Origin: Myroides odoratus
GTDB taxonomy: Bacteria > Bacteroidota > Bacteroidia > Flavobacteriales > Flavobacteriaceae
Length of the DNA stretch: 64,000 bases
Direction of reading: 5' to 3'
Assembly: GCF_001549985.1 (NCBI RefSeq)
Contig: NZ_LROZ01000004.1
Span: forward strand, 1-64,000
The translations under genes and the position numbers were made by a program. Below the pieces are notes generated by a model. It was not told the origin of the DNA, did not search any database, and saw nothing but the letters and a program-made list of their open reading frames with translations. Numbering within the stretch: the first letter of the stretch is position 1; the number at the start of each line of letters is the position of its first letter. Positions 57,061-64,000 of this stretch are shown one piece after another.

Positions 57061-57715
57061 CTATTTTTTTTAGCATTTCCTCAACTTTATTTAAGATACT
57101 ATCAAGGCGTTGTGTATTTGAAAACGTTTTAAACTCACTAGGGATTGAATGTGTGGCATCAATAGACTTCTCTAAAATATCATCTAATTCAATAATTCTC
57201 TTCTCTACCTCAAAATCTACATTACCTTGTTTACGAAATTCTAATAATTTGGTTAGTTCTTCTTGAGAATCCTTAATTCTTGCCTTGTAATGTTCAATTT
57301 GTTTAATTAATCTATCTGTAAATTTAACTTTGGCTTTTGTATCCGCAATTTCAGTAGTCATTAAGCTTTTAGTATAAACAAGGTTTACATCCTCACTATC
57401 ACTTAGTGCGTCTTTATCTTTTGCTGTTAAAACAAAGCAAGGAAACTTATGTCTGATATTTAAGAATTCCTCTACTAATTGAACTCCATTATATGGTACA
57501 TTATGGCCTAATGCACCAATATTTTCATTTAATAAGAAATCACAGACAATTACATCTGGATTAATACTAATTATTTTCTCAATCATTTCTTCCATGTCAC
57601 CAAAAGGAAGTTGGGTGATGACGTTAAAAATATTATTAGTATTCGTATCGTCAATGTAATTTAGAAAATTTTCTATTTGCTCTTGATCTTCATCGATGTA
57701 AAGTAATTTGTACAT
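57044..57715 (-). CDS. Receiver-domain (REC) protein with coiled-coil tail
   Basis: 223 residues. The first 125 form a receiver domain with the acidic pair (YIDEDQ), phosphoacceptor Asp (VIVCDFLLNE), Thr (VLTAKDKD) and Lys (LVYTKSL). The rest is helical and probably coiled coil (LIKQIEHYKARIKDSQEELT), without a DNA-binding domain. The output is thus likely protein-protein contact. The gene starts 8 bases after that of the kinase-like ATPase and overlaps the HNH gene, so it may relay a signal between the two. Confidence 0.82.
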   Translation of the reverse strand: MYKLLYIDEDQEQIENFLNYIDDTNTNNIFNVITQLPFGDMEEMIEKIISINPDVIVCDFLLNENIGALGHNVPYNGVQLVEEFLNIRHKFPCFVLTAKDKDALSDSEDVNLVYTKSLMTTEIADTKAKVKFTDRLIKQIEHYKARIKDSQEELTKLLEFRKQGNVDFEVEKRIIELDDILEKSIDATHSIPSEFKTFSNTQRLDSILNKVEEMLKKIDEDGK

Positions 57716-57723
57716 AATTTATT

Positions 57724-60348
57724 TTATTTTTTATATTTTACTGGGAATGAAATTCTCAAACCGAAGCCAATTTCTGGATACAATAATTGTACCTTGCCAT
57801 CATTTTCGTTTACTATTGATTTTATTAACCACATTCCTAAACCTGTTCCTTCTTCTTCTCCTGTATATGGGTTTCTTCTAGTTGTATACAAAGGTTCAAA
57901 AATTCTCTCTGGTTCTGTAATATCTTTTGAAAGGCCAGGACCATTATCATGATAATCTATGATTATGCCTTTAGAATTTTGATAAATACTCAATCTAATT
58001 TCTCTTGGTCGATTATCTTTTGAAATTACAAAAGCTTCAATAGTATTAACCAATAGATTATTGAAAATACTATCCAAATCAATTTCGAATATTCTCATTT
58101 GAATATCTTCGATTTTAGATAAGTCGTAATTAATCCCCTTTTCATTTAAAACTGTTATCCAATCATTCTTATAGTTTGTAAAATATGATTTGAATGATAA
58201 CTGCCTCCTTGTTCTTTTATCCTTTCGAGTTGCACCAAGAGAAAAATTCAACCAGTTTTGTATTTTAACATCCTGAAGTTTTATTCTTTCAATAATTTTA
58301 AAAGGATTCTTTCTATCCTCAATATTATCATAATCATGCTCTTGTATTTTATTACTTAAAAGACTTTTTAATCTATCAGTCCTTACTGCTAACATATCAT
58401 TTAGTTTACTTAAATCATGGCTAAATGAAGCCAAAACAATACCACTACTAGCTAGTGCCCTAAGCATTTTTTGCTCTTCTTTCAGTTTCTCAATCTCTTC
58501 TTCTTTTCTATCTAATTCTCCAGCAAGTATTTCTTTCTCTTTTTCAGCTTCTGATTCTTCTGATTTTTCATTACTGCCCATAGTTGTATTGGAATCATTT
58601 GCAGATGCTTCTTTTTTAGCTCTACTTTTTGCTAAAATATCATTTTTTATTTTTTCTGCTTTTTCCCTATCTCTTTCAGGACCATATTTAATATCATCAT
58701 ATTCAGCCATTTCTCTGGCAATATATGAACGGTCTTTTTCAAATTCTGCAATAATTTCAGTAATTAAACGGACAAAAATTCTAAATGTTTTATTTTCTTG
58801 TAAACCTTCACGGCTAGATTTATCTTCAAAATCTACATTCGTTAATCTGGAAATATTCACTGCACCTGCAACATTATCAGGTTCCACTTTATAGCCACCT
58901 TCTTTTTTAGCAACACTTGCGGGGCTTTGAGTTTTTCTACTTCCTAGACCTAACCAATCAAATGCTACGTTATCAACCTCTCCATAAGGTCTAACTCTGA
59001 AATTATCTCTTACCAGTTTTATTCCTCCAAATTTATTCAGCCAATCTTTTCTATTATTTGACATAAAGCTCTTATTAAAGAACTTTTTTGAATCCAATGA
59101 ATTTGTTTGTCTTTTAAGATAATAAAAAGAAAAGTTGAAAACACCTATGTTCTTAAACACATTATCTTCATCAATATCTTTAAATCCTTTCAGTAATTCT
59201 GAAAAGGTGGTCATCTTCTCCCAGTAACCCCTAATAAAATCATCTTTTCGATAATTACTTTGTTTCATTCCTTCTCTATCAAAAAAATCATTAGGAAGTA
59301 ACTCTATATCGTATTCATTTCTGAAAATTTTAATTTTTACATTTTGATTATCATCTGCAATTGCAACTAATTTATAATCAAAATCATCACATACTGACCC
59401 TAAGACCTCTCCGTACTTTTGAGGGGATAATGAACTGAAAAGGAATATTTCAAATCCTCCTGCTTCTTTAGGCGGGACTAAAACCTCTAAATCATTGTAA
59501 ACTTGTTCTACAAAGAAATCTTCCCAATTATCTCTTAAATCAGTTATTTTTAGGATGGTTCCAAACTTAAATTCTTTTTCAGATTCTATTTTTGTCAAAT
59601 CAAGTCCTGGCAATATTCTTAAAAGCTCATTTTTAATAAATTGTGATTTTAATCCAACTAATTTTGCTCCTACTTTATCTATAGTTTTGAACTCTCCTTC
59701 AAAATCTTCCCAATTTACCTCCCAGAGATAACCAGTATTTTCTGTAGCTTTATCATTTAAATCTGTATCTATATTATGAATTTTAGGATCAGGATTAAAA
59801 ATAGTAGTCATTCTACATCGGCTACCTAATTTGTCCAATGCAAACCTACCAATTCCTTTCGCACCTGATTTAACTCTACCTTGTTTTGTGAAAATATTAT
59901 TAGCTTTATTGTCAGTACCTATTGTCATCCAATGTTCTCTAATAATATTTTGAGTCATTCCTTCTCCAAAATCAATGATGTATAAAGCTGAAAATTTTGA
60001 AATTAGATTTTTGAATATTTGTTTTTTTTCTTCAAATAATTTTCTTTCTTCTTCTTCTAAATATAAAATAAAATCACCATCAACATTTTTTTTATATATA
60101 TCATCTATAGATTCTTTAGGAATACCTAATTTTATTAATTCACTATAATGATCTTCATCAATTTCATTTAAAAAAGTTGAGTATTTATTATCAAAATAAA
60201 CTATACAAACTTTACTATCTGCATCATAGGCATTTTTGACTAATTCAATAATAGCTCCTTTTGAACTAGCAACATTCTCACGACCGATTAATCTTGCAGT
60301 CCTTGCAGATACTTTAAAAGGAATTATATCAATATTATTATCTTCCAT
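57724..60348 (-). CDS. Large protein with two GHKL ATPase domains and histidine-kinase-like core
   Basis: 874 residues. The first GHKL domain resembles MORC/Hsp90/MutL ATPases: GAIIELVKNAYDADSKV (near 35), IIDFGEGMT (near 128), GAKGIGRFALDKLG (near 168), with a transducer-like part to about 540. A charged coiled coil (about 590-635) leads to FSHDLSKLNDML, like a histidine-kinase H-box (His near 642). A second GHKL domain of kinase type follows: NNLLVNTIEAF (766), DYHDNGPGLS (800), FEPLYTTR, GTGLGMWLIKSIV (842). It has no membrane segment. With the receiver protein next door it probably senses DNA or infection and signals to the nuclease. Confidence 0.82.
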   Translation of the reverse strand: MEDNNIDIIPFKVSARTARLIGRENVASSKGAIIELVKNAYDADSKVCIVYFDNKYSTFLNEIDEDHYSELIKLGIPKESIDDIYKKNVDGDFILYLEEEERKLFEEKKQIFKNLISKFSALYIIDFGEGMTQNIIREHWMTIGTDNKANNIFTKQGRVKSGAKGIGRFALDKLGSRCRMTTIFNPDPKIHNIDTDLNDKATENTGYLWEVNWEDFEGEFKTIDKVGAKLVGLKSQFIKNELLRILPGLDLTKIESEKEFKFGTILKITDLRDNWEDFFVEQVYNDLEVLVPPKEAGGFEIFLFSSLSPQKYGEVLGSVCDDFDYKLVAIADDNQNVKIKIFRNEYDIELLPNDFFDREGMKQSNYRKDDFIRGYWEKMTTFSELLKGFKDIDEDNVFKNIGVFNFSFYYLKRQTNSLDSKKFFNKSFMSNNRKDWLNKFGGIKLVRDNFRVRPYGEVDNVAFDWLGLGSRKTQSPASVAKKEGGYKVEPDNVAGAVNISRLTNVDFEDKSSREGLQENKTFRIFVRLITEIIAEFEKDRSYIAREMAEYDDIKYGPERDREKAEKIKNDILAKSRAKKEASANDSNTTMGSNEKSEESEAEKEKEILAGELDRKEEEIEKLKEEQKMLRALASSGIVLASFSHDLSKLNDMLAVRTDRLKSLLSNKIQEHDYDNIEDRKNPFKIIERIKLQDVKIQNWLNFSLGATRKDKRTRRQLSFKSYFTNYKNDWITVLNEKGINYDLSKIEDIQMRIFEIDLDSIFNNLLVNTIEAFVISKDNRPREIRLSIYQNSKGIIIDYHDNGPGLSKDITEPERIFEPLYTTRRNPYTGEEEGTGLGMWLIKSIVNENDGKVQLLYPEIGFGLRISFPVKYKK

Positions 60349-60959
60349 TTTAGTTATTAAATTAAGGTTGTTAATTTTACATTTAACTTTTCTGCAATTT
60401 TTCCAAAAGGTGGTCTTACTTCATTTGTATAACTTCCTTGAAGTGGTAGCTTAATTCATTTCTAATTGTTTTGTTAACCACTTATAGTGCTTTTGCTCAA
60501 AAAAAATCTGCATACCGTGTAAAGATATTGATTTTTCCAATGTCATCAGATATTATTAAATAGCCTAAACAAATATAAAATAGTTTGTTTACACAAAGTT
60601 CTCTAAATCATTTTATCCAAGGAAGAAGCATTAGTTTCAATTCCAGAAAAGTGTCTAATATTTAATTGTAATTAGTGAATATTCCAAGAAAGTGATTTAA
60701 AAATTCAATCAGCCTTGTGAGTTATTTTACTGTAGTCATATCAACTTTATAAAAGTTATCATTATTTGAAATTATTAGTTGTAATAAAACATGTTTCTAT
60801 GTTCTCTCTTAATTAGTAAAAGAGGGGAAAGATTTGAACATTTTCTTCTAAGTTGAGACAAATAAATATAGATTTATTGAACGAACATTCTTCTGTTTTC
60901 TCCTTTTTAATGTTAAAATAAAAACTAACGACTTCGGAGTAGTTTTCCAGCCCTCTGCA

Positions 60960-61020
60960 AGAGCAAGTCGTTTTGAAAGCTTGAACTCAATTTCGAGTGC
61001 CTCAAAACATAACTTGCTCT
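60960..61020. promoter_or_regulatory. Two-part inverted repeat upstream of traA
   Basis: AGAGCAAGT (60960-60968) pairs with ACTTGCTCT (61012-61020). Inside it, GTTTTGA (60970-60976) pairs with TCAAAAC (61002-61008), and ACTC/GAGT close a 6-base loop. No T-run follows. It is possibly an oriT- or origin-like structure or a small RNA. Confidence 0.5.
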
Positions 61021-61382
61021 AATCTTTCGATTAGTAATTCCACCAATTTTACAAAGTAAAAGTTAAAGTGATTTCATTTTAAGAAATCACCCACTATTTG
61101 ATACTAAAATGCCAAATATTACCACAAAATGCCATAAATCAGATTCAGCTGGTTTATGAAGTTTCTTTGTATGTATAATCATATTTGCATAGGTAGATAG
61201 ATCAGTCACAAAGCACTGAGGTGTCTAAAAAAGTAAGTAATGAGGTCATTACGCGCATTAGTATATAATTAGAGATACAGATAGTTACAGAGACATCTAT
61301 TGTGTGAAGTATAAGCATAGCTATTCAACTATTTATGTAAAGTATTGCATAGAAAAGTATAAAGCTAAATAGGTAATTAAAC

Positions 61383-61431
61383 ACTTAACTAAGTATTGAA
61401 TTAGGCATGTAGTTTACTACTTAACTAAGTA
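61383..61431. repeat. Pair of palindromic repeats upstream of traA
   Basis: ACTTAACTAAGTA occurs at 61383-61395 and 61419-61431. Each contains the palindrome ACTTA-AC-TAAGT. The centres are 36 bases apart, and the second ends 85 bases before traA. They are candidate operator sites. Confidence 0.45.
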
Positions 61432-61516
61432 AATAACTACAAGTATAGATGACCACAGATATACTGATAGATTAAAGTATCTATTTACTTATGCAAATAG
61501 CTAAATACATACAATT

Positions 61517-62284
61517 ATGAAAACAAAAAAGGAACCAATTTTTGTAGCATTCTCTTCTCAAAAAGGAGGAGTAGGAAAAAGTACATTTACCACGTTAGTG
61601 GCAAGTATTTTACATTATCAGATGAATTACAACATAGTTGTCTTTGATGCAGATTTTCCACAGCATAGTCTTGTGAAAATGAAAGAACGAGATTTATCTA
61701 TCGTTATGGAAAACGATGTGCTTAAAAAACTCGCTTATAAACAGTTTACAACGATTAATAAAAAAGCTTACCCAATATTGCAAGAGAAAGCAGATAATGT
61801 ATTAAGCGCAGCTAAACAATTTATAAGAGAATCAACTATACCAGTTGATGTAGTTTTTTTTGATTTACCTGGTACGGTTAATACCGCTGGAATCCTAAAC
61901 GCATTATCGGGCATGCATTATATTTTTACGCCTATTACAGCTGATAGAGTAGTGATGGAAAGCACGCTTGTTTTTACGCAACTTTTGCGAGATGTTGTGA
62001 TGAAAAAATCAGAAACAGCAATCCACTGTATCAATCTATTTTGGAACCAAGTGGATGGCAGGGAAAGCACTCCTTTGTATAGTATCTATAACCAAGCTAT
62101 TAAGGAATTAGATTTTAGTTTGATGCAAAGTCATATTAAAAGTAGTAGCAGATTTCGAAAGGAGAGCGAAGCGACAAGCAAACTTGTTTTCCGCTCCACT
62201 TTACTACCACCAGATAAACGTCTGAGTAAAGCAAGTGGTTTAGACCTTTTTATAGAAGAATTTTTAGCAATCATCCAATTATAA
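61517..62284 (+). CDS. traA: ParA-family ATPase, TraA of conjugative element
   Basis: 255 residues. The deviant Walker A motif SSQKGGVGKSTFTTLVAS (near 12-29), DADFPQH and VFFDLPGT identify a ParA/MinD-type ATPase. In CTnDOT-type elements this gene opens the tra operon. It may position the element or the transfer machinery. DUF3408 genes follow after 4 bases. Confidence 0.9.
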   Translation: MKTKKEPIFVAFSSQKGGVGKSTFTTLVASILHYQMNYNIVVFDADFPQHSLVKMKERDLSIVMENDVLKKLAYKQFTTINKKAYPILQEKADNVLSAAKQFIRESTIPVDVVFFDLPGTVNTAGILNALSGMHYIFTPITADRVVMESTLVFTQLLRDVVMKKSETAIHCINLFWNQVDGRESTPLYSIYNQAIKELDFSLMQSHIKSSSRFRKESEATSKLVFRSTLLPPDKRLSKASGLDLFIEEFLAIIQL

Positions 62285-62288
62285 TACC

Positions 62289-62720
62289 ATGAAAAAAGAA
62301 GACAAAAAACAACCGCATATCGATGAAGAACTAATGATGAGTCTAATGGTAGATGGAGTGAGAAAAGAAGGAATCAAAGAACCACTTCAGTTAGATATTG
62401 AAAAAGTAGAAGAACAGAGAAAGACAGAAGATATTTCATTAAATAAGAGTCCTGTTTCAAAACAAAAGAAGCAAACAAAGCAATCTGTTGAAACTGATTA
62501 CGAGAGTACTTTTTTTAAAAAATCAGACACCAATGCAAGAGATGGTAAGACAGTGTATATAAGACCTGAATTTCACGAAAAACTAACTCGAATCATTCAC
62601 ATAATAGGTGAGGATAAAATAACGATTTATGCCTATTTAGATAATTTGTTAGACAATCACTTTGATGAGTTTGCTCAGCAGATTACTAAGAGTTACAATG
62701 AAAAATATAAACCAATTTAA
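62289..62720 (+). CDS. traB: DUF3408 protein, TraB-like
   Basis: 143 residues. The N-terminal half is charged and disordered. The C-terminal part (about 80-143; KTVYIRPEFHEKLTRIIHII, then ITIYAYLDNLLDNHF) is DUF3408, a ribbon-helix-helix-like domain that often accompanies ParA in these operons, perhaps as its DNA-binding partner. It is 11 bases from a shorter paralogue. Confidence 0.85.
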   Translation: MKKEDKKQPHIDEELMMSLMVDGVRKEGIKEPLQLDIEKVEEQRKTEDISLNKSPVSKQKKQTKQSVETDYESTFFKKSDTNARDGKTVYIRPEFHEKLTRIIHIIGEDKITIYAYLDNLLDNHFDEFAQQITKSYNEKYKPI

Positions 62721-62731
62721 TATCAAAAATC

Positions 62732-63004
62732 ATGAAAAATTTATTTAAGAAAACAGAAGTAAAAAACGATACTAAGAAATACGAGGATCAGTTTTTAGTT
62801 AATCGATTACCTGCAAATAGTAAAGGAAAAGTAGTGTACATCCGTCCTGAACACCATGAAGTACTCATTCGCCTTGTTCAATTATCTAAAGAAAATAAAA
62901 CAACGCTCTATGCTTATATTGACAATATATTAGAACAACATTTAAAAGATCACACTGATGATATCAAAGCTTATTTTCAAGAACATTTTAAACCAATTCT
63001 ATAA
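62732..63004 (+). CDS. Short DUF3408 protein, TraC-like
   Basis: 90 residues. It has the same core as the preceding protein (KVVYIRPEHHEVLIRLVQLS, TTLYAYIDNILEQHL) without the long N-terminal arm, so it is a tandem duplicate. It probably binds DNA or pairs with the longer copy. The assignment as TraC rests on gene order only. Confidence 0.75.
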   Translation: MKNLFKKTEVKNDTKKYEDQFLVNRLPANSKGKVVYIRPEHHEVLIRLVQLSKENKTTLYAYIDNILEQHLKDHTDDIKAYFQEHFKPIL

Positions 63005-63007
63005 TCT

Positions 63008-63514
63008 ATGGAAATAGTCATAATAATCAGTCTTGTTATTATAATTGCTCTTCTGTTATTAGATAAAAATAAAATCACAAAACAGAAGAACCAATCTAAA
63101 ACAGAAGAGTTACCTTTTAAGCAAGATGTGTCCTTCAGCATTATAGGAGAAAGTAAACCAGTTATGCTAAAACAATCATTATCTACTAACCAAGAAGAAT
63201 ATATTGATTTAGAAGAGGAAGAAAAAGAACTAGGTGAGAGTTTACAACCAATGGATCATGATTTTACTGAGCGAGTCAGCCTGGATGAACTTACTAGTTT
63301 TGTGAACTCTATTGAAGAAGAGTTTATTAATGAGATTGCAATAAAAACAGCCCAGAAAATAGAAGGATCTGATTTACTTGAATTACTTCAACAAGCAATG
63401 CCTGATTCAGCTAAGACAATAGCAAAACTATTAGATCAATCATTAAACGAAAAATCATCAAAAAAGGAAGAAGTAATAGATAGTGAAGATTTTAATATTA
63501 ATGATTTTGTGTAA
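63008..63514 (+). CDS. TraD-like membrane-anchored acidic protein
   Basis: 168 residues. One N-terminal helix (about 2-19, IVIIISLVIIIALLLL) anchors an acidic cytoplasmic part (DLEEEEKELGE). It holds the place of TraD in the CTnDOT order, 3 bases after the DUF3408 gene, and is followed by a terminator. The function is unknown. Confidence 0.7.
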   Translation: MEIVIIISLVIIIALLLLDKNKITKQKNQSKTEELPFKQDVSFSIIGESKPVMLKQSLSTNQEEYIDLEEEEKELGESLQPMDHDFTERVSLDELTSFVNSIEEEFINEIAIKTAQKIEGSDLLELLQQAMPDSAKTIAKLLDQSLNEKSSKKEEVIDSEDFNINDFV

Positions 63515-63526
63515 AGAAAAACTGTG

Positions 63527-63562
63527 AAGGCGTTAGTGTAAAGTATACTTAACGCCTTTTTT
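63527..63562 (+). terminator. Intrinsic terminator after traD
   Basis: AAGGCGTTA (63527-63535) pairs with TAACGCCTT (63550-63558) and a T-run follows to 63562. It separates traA-D from traE. Confidence 0.82.
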
Positions 63563-63627
63563 ATTACAACTTATCGCCATGAGCATCCACTAACTTCCAC
63601 AATCAATCCCTCAGTTTGTTTTTCAAA

Positions 63628-63679
63628 GACATTTACCAAAGTATCATGCAAAGGGCATGATTATAACCAAGTAAATGTC
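63628..63679 (+). promoter_or_regulatory. Nested hairpin leader of traE
   Basis: GACATTTAC (63628-63636) pairs with GTAAATGTC (63671-63679), and inside it ATCATGC (63643-63649) pairs with GCATGAT (63655-63661). The structure ends 6 bases before the traE start and would cover the translation start region. Confidence 0.55.
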
Positions 63680-63685
63680 ATTCTT

Positions 63686-63994
63686 ATGAAAACAAAAACA
63701 ATCAAACAACGATTATTCTTACTACTTCTAGTCCTTAGTAGTTTACCCTTATTGGCTCAAGGAAACGGAGCAGCTGGTATTACAGAAGCAACCCAAATGG
63801 TCACTTCTTATTTTGATCCAGCCACTAAACTTATCTACGCCATTGGAGCAGTAGTCGGTTTAATTGGAGGAGTAAAGGTGTACAACAAATTCTCCAGTGG
63901 TGATCCCGATACAAGCAAAACAGCTGCAAGCTGGTTTGGAGCTTGTATTTTCTTAATTGTAGCTGCTACCATTCTAAGATCCTTTTTCCTCTAA
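63686..63994 (+). CDS. traE: DUF4134 conjugal transfer protein TraE
   Basis: 102 residues. A signal peptide (ending LLAQ) is followed by two membrane helices (about 43-64 and 82-100) with the conserved IYAIGAVVGLIGGVKVYNKF, then SSGDPDTSKTAASWFGACIF. DUF4134 is the VirB2/TrbC-like pilin or pore subunit of Bacteroidota conjugation systems. It begins the second tra transcription unit, which continues beyond the window. Confidence 0.92.
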   Translation: MKTKTIKQRLFLLLLVLSSLPLLAQGNGAAGITEATQMVTSYFDPATKLIYAIGAVVGLIGGVKVYNKFSSGDPDTSKTAASWFGACIFLIVAATILRSFFL

Positions 63995-64000
63995 ACGATA

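Larger units (their letters stand above)
60349..61516. other. Long noncoding region between defence operon and tra operon
   Basis: About 1.17 kb without a convincing gene. It should hold the divergent promoters of the kinase-like gene and traA. Visible structure: a two-part hairpin at 60960-61020 and two copies of a palindromic 13-mer at 61383-61395 and 61419-61431. The stretch from 61150 to 61510 is rich in short AAGTA/CTAAATA-like words, as in regulatory or origin regions. Confidence 0.5.

Noticed and set aside
57044..60348. Known Detocs-type phosphorelay defence
   Set aside because: The receiver protein has no effector domain fused and no nucleosidase or Detocs-like third gene; HNH and methyltransferase genes follow instead.

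Overview
The window is AT-rich DNA from a member of the Bacteroidota, most likely class Flavobacteriia. The reasons are a PorP/SprF and type B CTD (type IX secretion) cassette, FISUMP-domain surface proteins, a SusC/SusD pair, an RteC regulator, and a Bacteroides-type mob/tra set. The genus cannot be fixed from the sequence; a Myroides- or Flavobacterium-like host is only a guess.

Positions 1-14.4 kb form a plus-strand surface-protein locus. Three related secreted proteins share an almost identical 5' cassette but carry different 3' parts: Ig-like repeats with a FISUMP domain twice, and YadA-head-like repeats once. A secreted thioredoxin-like protein sits among them. A type B CTD (gliding-motility C-terminal) protein, a PorP/SprF protein and a SprE/PorE-like OmpA protein follow, with 12-base gaps. 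14.6-18.8 kb is a cluster of small regulators: two AraC proteins, two HTH proteins, a DUF4870 protein and a CI-type repressor. 18.8-22.1 kb holds an IS3 relic, a decayed adhesin copy and a fourth intact surface protein.

From about 22.8 kb to the right edge the gene content is that of a CTnDOT-like integrative conjugative element. It has rteC, an excisionase-type HTH gene, DUF3945, topoisomerase III, ardA, radC, mobC, mobA, mobB and traA-traE. No integrase or attachment site is in the window. Cargo between these backbone genes is: (a) a two-component system, a MauE-type membrane protein and a four-cysteine DUF6520 peptide, facing a SusC-SusD-S9 peptidase operon (23.8-35.1 kb); (b) a 1.5 kb hairpin-dense noncoding region, an HTH gene, two membrane proteins and a KAP NTPase (35.1-41.2 kb); (c) a SIR2-HerA defence pair (46.2-49.1 kb); (d) a YbaK deacylase between the mobilization genes; (e) a four-gene operon (60.3 to 54.6 kb, minus strand) coding for a protein with two GHKL ATPase domains and a histidine-kinase-like core, a receiver protein, an HNH nuclease and an N6-adenine methyltransferase.

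The strongest candidate for an undescribed system is (e). It looks like a restriction-modification module controlled by a MORC/Hsp90-like ATPase and a phosphorelay. The MauE/DUF6520/SusCD/peptidase cargo and the structured noncoding elements at 35.2-36.6 kb and 41.4-41.8 kb are the next most interesting.
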